The position numbers were made by a program, and so were the translations under genes. From NCBI GenBank assembly GCA_016717205.1, contig JADKGC010000006.1, positions 248,001-312,000 of the forward strand: 64,000 nt of DNA. The letters run 5' to 3'. Of the stretch, positions 46,146-54,706 are shown piece after piece. This stretch comes from Candidatus Flexifilum breve. GTDB taxonomy: Bacteria > Chloroflexota > Anaerolineae > Aggregatilineales > Phototrophicaceae. Within the stretch, counting starts at the first letter, position 1; each line of letters starts with the position of its first letter. The notes below the pieces were generated by a model that worked only from the letters and a program-made list of their open reading frames with translations, did no database searches and was not told the DNA's origin.

Positions 46146-47579
46146 ATGGCTGTTAAACTTCCAAAAATTGTCATGATCGGCGCGGGCAGCGCCATTTTCG
46201 GTTTGGGCGCGCTGGCGCGCATTATGGGCTCGCCGCGGCTGCGCGGGTCGGAACTCGCGCTCGTAGACACCAACGAAGAGGGCTTGCGCACGATGGTCGC
46301 GCTGGCCAACAAGATGAATCAGGCGTGGGACGCGGGCATGACCATCACCAGTTCGACCGAGCGCACTGAAGTGATGGCGGGCGCAGATTTCGTCATCGTG
46401 TCGATTCAGGTGGGGCAGCGCGAAAAAGTCTGGGAGATGGACTGGCAGATTCCGCTGCGGCATGGCGTGCGTCAGCCCTACGCCGAGAATGGCGGCCCCG
46501 GCGCGTTCTCGCACACCGCGCGCAACCTCCCGCCGATTGTCGAGATCGCCCGCGACATGGAACGCTTGTGCCCGAACGCGTGGTATTTCAACCTGACCAA
46601 TCCGCTCATCCGCCTGAGCTACGCGGTGCATCGCTACACCAACGTCAAGGTGCTCGGTCTATGCCATCAACTGCTGTGGGGCTACGCGATGGCGGCGGCG
46701 ATCCTCGCGGATCGCTGGGACATCCCGATTCCCGAGCACTTCCACGTTCACACTGACGCCGACAACATGCCGAATTTCATCCCGGTGGCGATGGCGGCGC
46801 TCGAACACCTCGACATCAAGGCGGCGGGGATCAATCACTTCTCGTGGGTGTACGACATCCGCGATAAGCACACGGGCGAAGACCTATACCCGCTTCTGCG
46901 CGAACGCTGGCTGCACAGCTACCGCAAAGACTTTGAGCCGCTTTCGCGCGAAATCTTCCAGATCTTCGGCATGATGCCGACGGCGGGGGACAGCCACATG
47001 TGCGAATACCTCAACGTGGTCAGCGATCCGATCACCAAGCCGTGGGACAAGTACGAGCTGAAGCTGCAAAGTTGGGAAGGCAACCGCCGCCGCCGCGCCG
47101 CCCGCTGGGAACTGGCGCACGCGATAGTTGACGGCAAGATGGACGTGAATGAACTCAAGAACCTGCGCCGCTTCTCGATTCTCGAAGAACCCGTTCCGGA
47201 GATCATCGAGGCGCTGGTCTACAACGACAACTACTACGCCCACCAGTTGAATATTCCCAACAACGGTGGTCTGATCCCGAACCTGCCCGCCGATGCGATC
47301 ATCGAAGTCCCCGGCGTGATCTCCGGCATGGGCATTCAAGGCTTGAACTTCCCGGCGCTGCCCGAGGGAATTGCCGAACTGTGCCGCCGTGAGCTGAACC
47401 GTAGCAAGATCGTCGTGGAGGCAGCGGCGACGGGCGACCGGGATCTCGCGCTGCAAGCGCTGTTCCTCGACCCGATGGTCACCGATATCGATCAGGCACG
47501 GGCGATTCTCGACGACATTCTGAAGGATTTCGCGGAATATCTGCCGCAGTTCCACCGGGATAAAGAATTCGTGGTGTAG
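46146..47579 (+). CDS. GH4 NAD-dependent glycoside hydrolase
   Basis: A 477-residue GH4 enzyme, which cleaves by NAD+-assisted oxidation/elimination with a divalent metal. ATG 46146 follows AGGA; upstream TTG/ATG codons are less likely. N-terminal nucleotide motif: KIVMIGAGSAIFGLGAL. Metal and active-site region: NLTNPL, LGLCHQ with the conserved Cys-His, and AAGINHFSWV. GMMPTAGDSHMCEYL follows. The lack of a PTS in the area favours non-phosphorylated alpha-galactoside/galacturonide or alpha-glucoside over phospho-sugars, but this is inference. Confidence 0.9.
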   Translation: MAVKLPKIVMIGAGSAIFGLGALARIMGSPRLRGSELALVDTNEEGLRTMVALANKMNQAWDAGMTITSSTERTEVMAGADFVIVSIQVGQREKVWEMDWQIPLRHGVRQPYAENGGPGAFSHTARNLPPIVEIARDMERLCPNAWYFNLTNPLIRLSYAVHRYTNVKVLGLCHQLLWGYAMAAAILADRWDIPIPEHFHVHTDADNMPNFIPVAMAALEHLDIKAAGINHFSWVYDIRDKHTGEDLYPLLRERWLHSYRKDFEPLSREIFQIFGMMPTAGDSHMCEYLNVVSDPITKPWDKYELKLQSWEGNRRRRAARWELAHAIVDGKMDVNELKNLRRFSILEEPVPEIIEALVYNDNYYAHQLNIPNNGGLIPNLPADAIIEVPGVISGMGIQGLNFPALPEGIAELCRRELNRSKIVVEAAATGDRDLALQALFLDPMVTDIDQARAILDDILKDFAEYLPQFHRDKEFVV

Positions 47580-47590
47580 GTCGGATTACG

Positions 47591-47936
47591 CCTCACCCCC
47601 AACCCCTCTCCCACGCACGCGGGGAGAGGGGAAATTTGGCAACCGATGTTGTCTCCCCTTCCTGAATTCGGGGAGGGGCCGGGGGTGCTAACAGGGGTAG
47701 GTTTTTAACTGTAGGGACGAGGCATGCCTCGTCCTCGGTCGAAAATCGAACCAGAACCGCTCCGCGTAAGGCTTCGACTTCCTCCAGTCATGGGAACACA
47801 TGACGGGTGGATTCCTCTCTCCTGAGAAAAATAGGACGAGGCATGCCTCGTCCCTACCGGTTCTTTGGCGAAGGAACCCATGTTCCATCGGGAAGCATGA
47901 AAAACCTACCCCTGTTAGGGCCGGGGGTGGGGTCGG
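47591..47936. repeat. 104-bp CCTCACCCCCAACCCC repeat split by an inserted element
   Basis: The 360-bp gap between convergent GH4 and aldehyde dehydrogenase genes holds no gene. Without the 231-bp insertion and one 11-bp duplication this repeat is exactly 104 bp, the same as the intact copy at 50857-50960. Its ends are imperfectly complementary (CCCCTCTCCC near the left, GGGGAGGGGCC and GGGGTGGGG near the right), giving a large hairpin. Confidence 0.85.
47688..47918. mobile_element. 231-bp MITE-like element with 19-bp perfect inverted termini
   Basis: The termini CTAACAGGGGTAGGTTTTT (47688-47706) and its exact complement (47900-47918) flank the element. Directly outside is the 11-bp duplication GGCCGGGGGTG (47677-47687 and 47919-47929), present once in the intact repeat at 50857. 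Inside are two identical 20-bp palindromes, GGACGAGGCATGCCTCGTCC, at 47715-47734 and 47834-47853, each bordered by GTAGGG or its complement. No open frame of transposase size. Non-autonomous; the mobilising transposase is outside the window. Confidence 0.85.
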
Positions 47937-47939
47937 AAA

Positions 47940-49418
47940 TTATAGTCCCAGCGACAGGTACTTGACTTCGAGATACTCGTCAATGCCGACCGCGCCGCCT
48001 TCGCGACCTAAACCGCTCTGCTTGACGCCGCCGAAAGGTGCTTGGGCAACGGACGGCAGCGCGTCGTTCGCGCCGATGATGCCGAATTCCAGCTTTTCGG
48101 CGACGCGCATGACGCGGCTGACATCGCGCGTATAGAAGTAGCTCGCCAAGCCGAACGGTGTACCGTTAGCTTGGGCGAGCACTTCGTCTTCGGTGTCAAA
48201 CGGGATGAGCGGCGCGACCGGGCCGAACGTCTCTTCCTGCGCGACCAGCATATCCGACGAAGCATTGCGGATGACGGTGGGCGTCCAGAACGTACCCGAC
48301 GGGTTTTCCGGGTAGGGCAGACCACCAAGCATGATGTCCGCGCCGTGCGCCTTCGCGTCGGAGACATGACGCTCGATCTTCTCCCGCGCGGGCAGGTCGA
48401 TCAGCGGCCCGATGATCGTGTCTGGCAGCAGACCGTTGCCGACCTTCATCGCCGACGTCTTGGCGGCGAACAGATCGGCGAACTGGTCGTAGATGCCGCG
48501 CTGCACGAAAATGCGGTTGGCGCACACGCAGGTTTGCCCGGCGTTGCGGAACTTCGAGGCGATCGCGCCTGTCACCGCGGCGGACAAATCCGCGTCGTCG
48601 AACACGATGAACGGCGCGTTGCCGCCAAGTTCCAGCGACATGCGTTTGACGGTCGCCGCCGAGTTCCGAATCAGGATTTTGCCGACTTCAGTCGACCCGG
48701 TGAACGAGACTTTGCGCACGCGGTCGTCCGCGAAGATCGTATCCGAGAAGGGAAGGGGGTCGCTGGCGGCGAGGATGTTGACGACACCTGCTGGGAAGCC
48801 GACTTCCTGGAAGATGCGCCCGAGTTCAAGCGCGGTGAGCGGCGTTTGCTCGGCGGGCTTGCAGATCGCAGTGCAGCCCGCGGCGAGCGCCGGGCCGAGC
48901 TTGCGCGTGAGCATGGCCGCCGGGAAATTCCACGGCGTGATCAGCGCGACGACGCCGACCGCCTGCCGGAGCACGAAAATGCGCTTGTTCGGCGCGGAGT
49001 TGTGGACGATATCACCGTAGATGCGTTCAGCTTCACCCGCGAACCACGTCAGGAAGCTGGCGGCATACGCGATCTCGCCGCGCGATTCCGTCATCGGCTT
49101 GCCTTGCTCCAGCGTCATGATCGTCGCCAAGCGTTCGCGGCGTTCCAGCATGAGCGCGGCGGCCTTGCGCAACAGATCCGCGCGGGTGGCGGCGGGCGTC
49201 GCCATCCAAGCGGGGAGCGCGGCATACGCGGCATCGACAGCAGCCAGCGTGTCACTCGCGCCCGCATCGGGGACGCTGAGCAGGAGGTCGCCCGTCGCCG
49301 GGTTGGTCACGTCGAAGACTTTGCCGTTCGCCGCCGCGCGAAATTCGCCGTTGATGTAATTGCCATAATTCACCCCATCGAGCATCTGATGGGTGATTTG
49401 AGCCAAATCAAGCTGCAT
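47940..49418 (-). CDS. Aldehyde dehydrogenase (succinate-semialdehyde/lactaldehyde type)
   Basis: A 492-residue NAD(P)-dependent aldehyde dehydrogenase. ATG 49418 has AGGAG upstream; a longer frame to 49775 would cross the divergent LarA gene. Key parts: VGVVALITPWNFPAAM, the cofactor region FTGSTEVGK, the general base Glu in SLELGGNAPF, and the nucleophile Cys in FRNAGQTCVCANR. The QTCVCANR pattern is common in GabD-type succinate-semialdehyde dehydrogenases, though lactaldehyde and glycolaldehyde dehydrogenases are close. In this catabolic island a sugar-derived aldehyde is plausible. Confidence 0.9.
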   Translation of the reverse strand: MQLDLAQITHQMLDGVNYGNYINGEFRAAANGKVFDVTNPATGDLLLSVPDAGASDTLAAVDAAYAALPAWMATPAATRADLLRKAAALMLERRERLATIMTLEQGKPMTESRGEIAYAASFLTWFAGEAERIYGDIVHNSAPNKRIFVLRQAVGVVALITPWNFPAAMLTRKLGPALAAGCTAICKPAEQTPLTALELGRIFQEVGFPAGVVNILAASDPLPFSDTIFADDRVRKVSFTGSTEVGKILIRNSAATVKRMSLELGGNAPFIVFDDADLSAAVTGAIASKFRNAGQTCVCANRIFVQRGIYDQFADLFAAKTSAMKVGNGLLPDTIIGPLIDLPAREKIERHVSDAKAHGADIMLGGLPYPENPSGTFWTPTVIRNASSDMLVAQEETFGPVAPLIPFDTEDEVLAQANGTPFGLASYFYTRDVSRVMRVAEKLEFGIIGANDALPSVAQAPFGGVKQSGLGREGGAVGIDEYLEVKYLSLGL

Positions 49419-49428
49419 TTTGCACTCC

Positions 49429-49457
49429 TGAATAAGGATTCGTTCCGGTGTTATAAT
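49429..49457 (+). promoter_or_regulatory. Possible promoter of the LarA-like gene
   Basis: TATAAT at 49452-49457 with a poor -35 (TGAATA, 49429-49434) 17 bp upstream, in the 100-bp gap between divergent genes. Confidence 0.4.
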
Positions 49458-49518
49458 CGGGACTTTAGGCATAAGTTTAGCGCAAGTTGCAAGGCATAAA
49501 CATGACGAGGCTATTACA

Positions 49519-50799
49519 GTGGGTGCCCCCATGGTGATCGCGCAGCAGGCTGCGCCGGGGCAGGTGCTGACGAATGTCGTCATCCGCGAAACGGTGTATA
49601 CCGGGTTGGCCGGCAAGTTCACAGGCGCGAAGGTGCTGGCACTGATCCCCGACCACACGCGGACGATTCCGCTGCCCACGCTGTTCCCGCTGATCGTCGA
49701 TGCGCTGCGCGACACGCGCCAGCTTGACTTCATGGTCGCGCTCGGCACGCACTTGCCGATGACTGATGACGCCATTCACCACCTGCTCGGCATCACTGCG
49801 GGCCAGCGCGCCACCCTGTACAAGCATATCGGCCTGCTCAATCACGACTGGCAGAACTCCGATGCGCTCGTAGAGATTGGTACGATCACGCAGGATGAGG
49901 TTAAGGCGCTGGCCGGGGACGTGTGGCATCCGTCGCTCGGCGGGGACGTGCCGATCCGTATCAACCGACGCATCCGCGACTACGACCATATCCTCATCAT
50001 CGGGCCGACCTTTCCGCACGAAGTCATTGGCTTCTCCGGTGGCGCGAAATACCTGTTCCCCGGCATTTCCGGCGCGGAGATGATCAATGTGACGCACTGG
50101 CTCGGCGCATTGATGACGATCCTCAACATCATCGGCATCAAAGACACGCCTGTGCGCCGGATGGTCCATTCGGCGGCGGCGCTCGTGCCTACGCCGATTA
50201 CGCTGCTGAGCTTGGTGGTCGTCAGCCACGGCGAGCAGAAAGACGCGCTCGCGGGGCTGTTTATCGGCGATCACGAGCGCGCGTGGTCCGCCGCCGCCGA
50301 TCTGTCGTCCGAGCGGCACATCACGTGGCTGGACCAGCCGCTGGATCGCGTGCTGTCATATCCGCACACCATGTACGATGAGTTGTGGACGGCGGCCAAA
50401 GCCATGTACAAGCTCGACCCGGCGGTGCGCGACGGCGGCGAGATCATTGTGTATGCGCCGCATTTGGCGACGGTCAGCCATGTGCATGGCCAGTCCATCT
50501 TTGAGGCGGGCTATCACGTGCGCGACTACTACCTGCAACAGTGGGAGCGGTTCAAGCACATTCCGCTTGGTGTGCTGGCGCACGGCACGCATCTACGCGG
50601 CAGCGGCACTTTTGTGAATGGGGTCGAGCATGGGCGCATCCAGGTGACGCTGGCGACCGCCATCTCGCGCGCAGACACGGAGCGGTTGGCACTCGGATAT
50701 GCCGATCCGGCCAGCATCGATCCGCATGATTTTGAAGGCGATGGTCAGCTCTACGTGCCGAAGTCCGGCGAGATGCTGTACCGGGTACGGCCAACATAA
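49519..50799 (+). CDS. LarA-family (lactate racemase-like) protein
   Basis: A 426-residue protein of the nickel-pincer racemase family. The GTG start at 49519 has GAGG eight bases upstream; ATG 49531 is an alternative. Motifs: LALIPDHTRTIPLP, MVALGTHLPM, and GPTFPHEVIGFSGGAKYLFPGISG, where the Lys matches the residue that binds the nickel-pincer cofactor in LarA and the His precedes it. LarA homologues racemise or epimerise many 2-hydroxyacids. It is divergent from the aldehyde dehydrogenase, which fits sugar-acid or hydroxyacid catabolism. No LarB/C/E cofactor gene is in the window. Confidence 0.85.
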   Translation: MGAPMVIAQQAAPGQVLTNVVIRETVYTGLAGKFTGAKVLALIPDHTRTIPLPTLFPLIVDALRDTRQLDFMVALGTHLPMTDDAIHHLLGITAGQRATLYKHIGLLNHDWQNSDALVEIGTITQDEVKALAGDVWHPSLGGDVPIRINRRIRDYDHILIIGPTFPHEVIGFSGGAKYLFPGISGAEMINVTHWLGALMTILNIIGIKDTPVRRMVHSAAALVPTPITLLSLVVVSHGEQKDALAGLFIGDHERAWSAAADLSSERHITWLDQPLDRVLSYPHTMYDELWTAAKAMYKLDPAVRDGGEIIVYAPHLATVSHVHGQSIFEAGYHVRDYYLQQWERFKHIPLGVLAHGTHLRGSGTFVNGVEHGRIQVTLATAISRADTERLALGYADPASIDPHDFEGDGQLYVPKSGEMLYRVRPT

Positions 50800-50856
50800 G
50801 AACAGCGCCCGCGCTGTCTGTTCACCGAGGATAAGGGGTGAGGGTGGTTAAGAACC

Positions 50857-50960
50857 CCTCACCCCCAACCTCTCTCCCACGCAAGCGGGGAGAGAGGCGG
50901 AATTGCGAGCAGTGTTGTCTCCCCTCCCTGAATTCGGGGAGGGGCCGGGGGTGGGGTCGG
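50857..50960. repeat. Intact 104-bp CCTCACCCCCAACCCC repeat
   Basis: Uninterrupted copy of the repeat broken at 47591-47936. It begins CCTCACCCCCAACC and ends GGGGTGGGGTCGG, with internal GAATTC and a paired CTCTCCC...GGGAGAG stem. It lies between the LarA-like and GH31 genes. Confidence 0.85.
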
Positions 50961-51038
50961 AGTCTGACCAATACACTATGCCGCGTCCCGACAGATACCG
51001 ATCTTTCTATTCACACCAACTTAGAGACTTGGATACTT

Positions 51039-53162
51039 ATGCGCCTCACGACAGTTCACAAAGTGACCCCGACCGCCAACCCGCTCGAATTCGTCGGCGA
51101 ACGCGGCGAACGCCTGATCCTCAACGTCATCGATCACCACATTATCCGCGTGCGCCTGTATCCAGAAGGTCAGCCGCGCCTTGACCGCACATGGATGATC
51201 GGTGCGCACGGCGAGTTCCCGCGCGATGGGCTGCATCGCGATGCGGTTCCGTCGCTGCCGCTCGATCAGGTGAGTGTGCGCCGCGACGAGAATAGCGCCA
51301 CACTCGAAACGAACGCGCTGAGAGTTGTCATCCATCTCGACGATCTGCGCCTCGAATGGTTTAGGACGACGGGTGAACGCTTCGCCGCCGATCACAAAGG
51401 CCGGGCGTACACCTATGACCGCACCGGGCGCGCGATCTATCACTACATGGAGCGGCGGAGCGACGAGCATTATTACGGCTTTGGGGAAACGGCAGGCCCG
51501 CTCGACAAGTATGGGCAGCGCATCACGCTCAAACCGCTCGACGCCGCCGATTACAACGCCGAAACGGGTGATCCGCTGTACAAGCATTACCCGCTCTACA
51601 TCACCGACCAACCGGAGCGCGGTCACGTCTACGGCTTGATCTATGACAATCTCGCCATCACCACGTTTGACATGGGCAAGGAACTGGATGCCTTCTGGGG
51701 CAGCTATCACTACTACAGCGCGCAGGATGGCGACCTTGACTACTACCTGATCCATGGGCGAAACATCCCGGAAATCACGCGGACGTTTGCGCGGCTGACG
51801 GGTTACCCGGCACCCTTCCCGGACTGGTCGCTCGGGTATCTCGGCTCGACCATGAAATACACCGAAGCCCCCGATGCGCAGGAACAGCTCAAGGAATTTG
51901 TCGATAAGTGTCAGGAATTTGATATTCCGTGCAGTATGTTCCACCTGTCGTCCGGCTACAGCACCGATCCGGAAGGGCGGCGCAATGTCTTCACATGGAA
52001 TCGCTCGCGCGTACCCGATCCCGCCGCGATGACCACGTATTTCCACGATGCAGGGATCAAGGTGGCGGCGAACATCAAGCCGCATCTGCTGACCACCCAC
52101 CCAGATTTTGAGGAAGTGAAGCGGATCGGCGGTTTCATCAAAGATCCGGACACGGGCGGCCCGGCACTGACGATGATGTGGAGTGCGGGCGACGGCGAGA
52201 GCGCGTACGGCGCGTATATCGACTTCACCAGCGAGGCGGGCTACAACTGGTGGAAGGCGAAAGTCACCGAGCAGCTCCTCGCCTACGGCGTCGACGCCAT
52301 GTGGAACGACAACAATGAATTCGGTCTATGGGATGACGACGCAATCTGTGACGGCTTCGGTCAGCCATTTCGCCTCGGCTTAGGTCGCCCGCTGCAGACG
52401 CTGCTCATGGCGCGGGCGTCCTACGAAGCGATTCAGGAATACAAACCCGACGAAACCCCATTCGTGCTCACGCGCTCGGCGTGCCCCGGCGTGCAGCGTT
52501 ACGCGCAGACGTGGTCGGGTGACAACTACACCTCGTGGCACACGCTCAAATGGAATATCCCGATGGGCACAGGCATGAGCCTGTCCGGTTTTCCCAACAT
52601 CGGGCACGATGTCGGCGGGTTTCACGGGCCGCTCCCCGATCCGGAATTGTTCCTCCGCTGGGTACAGGCGGGCATCTTCATGCCGCGCTTCGCCATTCAC
52701 TCGTGGAAGGCAGGCGGGAACGTCAACGAGCCGTGGATGTACCCCGAAGTACTGCCGGGCATCCGCAAGGCGATCAAACTGCGCTACCAGCTCATCCCGT
52801 ATCTCAATTCGTTGATGCAGGCGAGCGCCGCCAGCGGTCAACCCTACGTCACGCCCCTGGTGCTGGAAGACTCCAGCACCGACGCGCTGAACGCGAATTT
52901 CGAATATCTGCTGGGCGACGAACTGCTCATCGCCCCCGTTTACGAGCCGGAAGCACGGACACGGCGGATTTATTTGCCGTGCGATCATTATTGGCGGGAC
53001 CTCTATACCGGCGAATGGCACAGCGGCGGGCAGACCATCGACGTGCCTGCGCCCTTGGCGTACATCCCTGTGTTTGCACGGGGACCCGAGATAATTTATG
53101 AACGTCCGTCCCTCACCGACTTCGAGCGCCGCTGGAACATCGACTTCAAAGGTGCGGTGTGA
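51039..53162 (+). CDS. GH31 alpha-glucosidase/alpha-xylosidase
   Basis: A 707-residue GH31 enzyme. ATG 51039 is chosen because an open frame further upstream only translates the intergenic repeat. The N-terminal beta-sandwich (1-245) contains YYGFGETAGPLDKYG; the barrel has PDWSLGYLGS, the nucleophile Asp424 in AMWNDNNEF and the acid/base Asp495 in TWSGDNYTSW, then PNIGHDVGGFHG. A C-terminal beta domain follows. No signal peptide, so it probably acts on imported alpha-linked oligosaccharides. Its stop overlaps the TSUP gene start by four bases. Confidence 0.93.
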   Translation: MRLTTVHKVTPTANPLEFVGERGERLILNVIDHHIIRVRLYPEGQPRLDRTWMIGAHGEFPRDGLHRDAVPSLPLDQVSVRRDENSATLETNALRVVIHLDDLRLEWFRTTGERFAADHKGRAYTYDRTGRAIYHYMERRSDEHYYGFGETAGPLDKYGQRITLKPLDAADYNAETGDPLYKHYPLYITDQPERGHVYGLIYDNLAITTFDMGKELDAFWGSYHYYSAQDGDLDYYLIHGRNIPEITRTFARLTGYPAPFPDWSLGYLGSTMKYTEAPDAQEQLKEFVDKCQEFDIPCSMFHLSSGYSTDPEGRRNVFTWNRSRVPDPAAMTTYFHDAGIKVAANIKPHLLTTHPDFEEVKRIGGFIKDPDTGGPALTMMWSAGDGESAYGAYIDFTSEAGYNWWKAKVTEQLLAYGVDAMWNDNNEFGLWDDDAICDGFGQPFRLGLGRPLQTLLMARASYEAIQEYKPDETPFVLTRSACPGVQRYAQTWSGDNYTSWHTLKWNIPMGTGMSLSGFPNIGHDVGGFHGPLPDPELFLRWVQAGIFMPRFAIHSWKAGGNVNEPWMYPEVLPGIRKAIKLRYQLIPYLNSLMQASAASGQPYVTPLVLEDSSTDALNANFEYLLGDELLIAPVYEPEARTRRIYLPCDHYWRDLYTGEWHSGGQTIDVPAPLAYIPVFARGPEIIYERPSLTDFERRWNIDFKGAV

Positions 53163-53872
53163 GCGCACTCGTCATCGCCGTCATCGTCTATTTCGCGATT
53201 CTCACGCAGGCCATCAGCGGGTCGGGCTTGGCGCTGGTCGCCATGCCGCTGCTGATCGGCGTGCTGCCTACGCTGGAAGCGGCAACGCTCGTCTCCCTCA
53301 TGTCGATCACCACGCAGGTGATCATGCTGATGCGCTACTACCGCGCACTGACCTTTCATGGCTTGTGGCGCTTGGTCGCCGGCGCGCTCGTTGGCATTCC
53401 GATTGGCATCCTCGCGCTCTCGCACCTTGACCAGCGGCTTATTCTGACCGTGTTGGGCATCATCCTGATCGGGTATTCGCTCTACGGCCTGTTCGCGCCC
53501 AAAATCCCGCCGATCAAGAACGCAAACTGGGCCTATGCCTTCGGTTTAATCTCCGGGCTGCTGCACGGCGCTTACAACACCGGCGGCCCGCCGTATGTGA
53601 TCTACGGCGTGAGCCAGCAGTGGTCGCCGCCGCAGTTCAAGTGCAATCTGCAGGTTCTGTTGATGGTCAACACTTCGAGCGTGGTGGTCGCGCACATTGC
53701 CGCCGGGCATGTGACCGTCGATGTGCTCGGTAATTACCTGATCGCACTGCCGATGATTCTGCTCGGCGCGTTCACGGGGTTCATTCTGGATCGCTACATT
53801 GATGACAAGGTGTTCCGCAAAATCGTGCTGGTCGTGCTGCTGGTGATCGGCGTGAAGATGCTGCTGCCGTGA
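53159..53872 (+). CDS. TSUP (TauE/SafE) family anion exporter
   Basis: A 237-residue membrane protein with seven to eight hydrophobic segments. QAISGSGLALVAMPLLIGVLP and the second half-repeat LLHGAYNTGGPPYVIYG match the duplicated TSUP motif. The GTG start overlaps the GH31 stop (GTGA). Members export sulfite, sulfoacetate or other organic anions; linkage to GH31 suggests a sugar-derived acid, but that is speculative. Confidence 0.88.
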   Translation: MSALVIAVIVYFAILTQAISGSGLALVAMPLLIGVLPTLEAATLVSLMSITTQVIMLMRYYRALTFHGLWRLVAGALVGIPIGILALSHLDQRLILTVLGIILIGYSLYGLFAPKIPPIKNANWAYAFGLISGLLHGAYNTGGPPYVIYGVSQQWSPPQFKCNLQVLLMVNTSSVVVAHIAAGHVTVDVLGNYLIALPMILLGAFTGFILDRYIDDKVFRKIVLVVLLVIGVKMLLP

Positions 53873-53876
53873 GCGG

Positions 53877-54497
53877 CTATTCGAACGAGGAGCGGTGCTT
53901 GAAGAACCAGATCGTCGCCTCGGTGCGGTTGTTGACGCCGAGTTTGGCGAAAATGCTCTTGATGTGAAAGCCGACCGTGTTGCGGCTGATGACCAACTGC
54001 TCGGAGATCTCCGAATTGGTCAGGCCGGAGGCGATGCACGAAAGGACTTCCAGTTCGCGCTGCGAGAGTTCATCTTTCTTGGCGGGCTGTTTGAACAGGG
54101 GCTGCGCGATCTTCGGGTAGATCAATTGGCCCTGCGCCACCTGGCGGATCGAGTCGAGAATCTGGCGGAAGGGCTGCGACTTGAAAACATAACCTTCCGC
54201 GCCGCGCTGCATGGCCGAGCGGATCTCGTGGATGTCTTCGCAGCCGCTGAGGATAAGCACGCGCGCGGTCACATTGCGCCGCCGCAGTTCGTCGAGCACG
54301 AGCAGACCGGGGTCGGGCATGAGCAGGTCGAGCACGATCACATCGACGCGTAGGCTGGCGACGAGCGCGAGCAGGGCGGCACGCGTGTCCGCCGTACCGG
54401 CGACCACGATGTCAGGGGTGTGGGCGAGAAGTTGGGCAAAGCCTTCTAAGAATACGGGGTGGTCGTCCATCAGGGCGACATAAATCTTCTCGTCCAT
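53877..54497 (-). CDS. NarL/LuxR-type response regulator (orphan)
   Basis: A 206-residue two-domain regulator. The receiver (about 5-120) has the acidic pair in MDDHPVF, the phospho-acceptor in VIVLDLLMPDPG and LSGCEDIHE. The LuxR-type HTH is LSQRELEVLSCIASGLTNSEISEQLVISRNTVGFHIKSIF (about 145-190). No histidine kinase gene adjoins. It is convergent with TSUP and divergent from phaE. Confidence 0.93.
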   Translation of the reverse strand: MDEKIYVALMDDHPVFLEGFAQLLAHTPDIVVAGTADTRAALLALVASLRVDVIVLDLLMPDPGLLVLDELRRRNVTARVLILSGCEDIHEIRSAMQRGAEGYVFKSQPFRQILDSIRQVAQGQLIYPKIAQPLFKQPAKKDELSQRELEVLSCIASGLTNSEISEQLVISRNTVGFHIKSIFAKLGVNNRTEATIWFFKHRSSFE

Positions 54498-54605
54498 AAG
54501 CCTAACTGTTTTTGACCCTACATCTTTGGGTGGGCATGCCGCTACCTGAATGCGGGTTGCTGCGGTTGGTATCGCGCCGTATGCTCAAAATCAGCGATTT
54601 GTGTG

Positions 54606-54634
54606 TTTGATACCAATGTCAATATAGCTTAGAC
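54606..54634 (+). promoter_or_regulatory. Probable promoter of the PHA operon
   Basis: TTGATA (54606-54611), 17-bp spacer, TAGACT (54629-54634), 72 bp upstream of phaE. The 210-bp gap otherwise shows no gene. Confidence 0.5.
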
Positions 54635-54706
54635 TAGCCACGTTTGCCAGCAGATGGTATCACTGAGGGCAGCGTGACCTTTTAGACTTATTCAGGAACA
54701 AATAGT

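Noticed and set aside
47580..47939. CRISPR or tRNA in the 360-bp gap
   Set aside because: The repeats are inverted, not regularly spaced direct repeats, and no cloverleaf was seen.
49419..49775. N-terminal extension of the aldehyde dehydrogenase
   Set aside because: It crosses the divergent LarA-like gene and has no similarity to the family; ATG 49418 has a good ribosome site.
50838..51038. N-terminal extension of GH31
   Set aside because: It only translates the 104-bp intergenic repeat; ATG 51039 begins the conserved domain.
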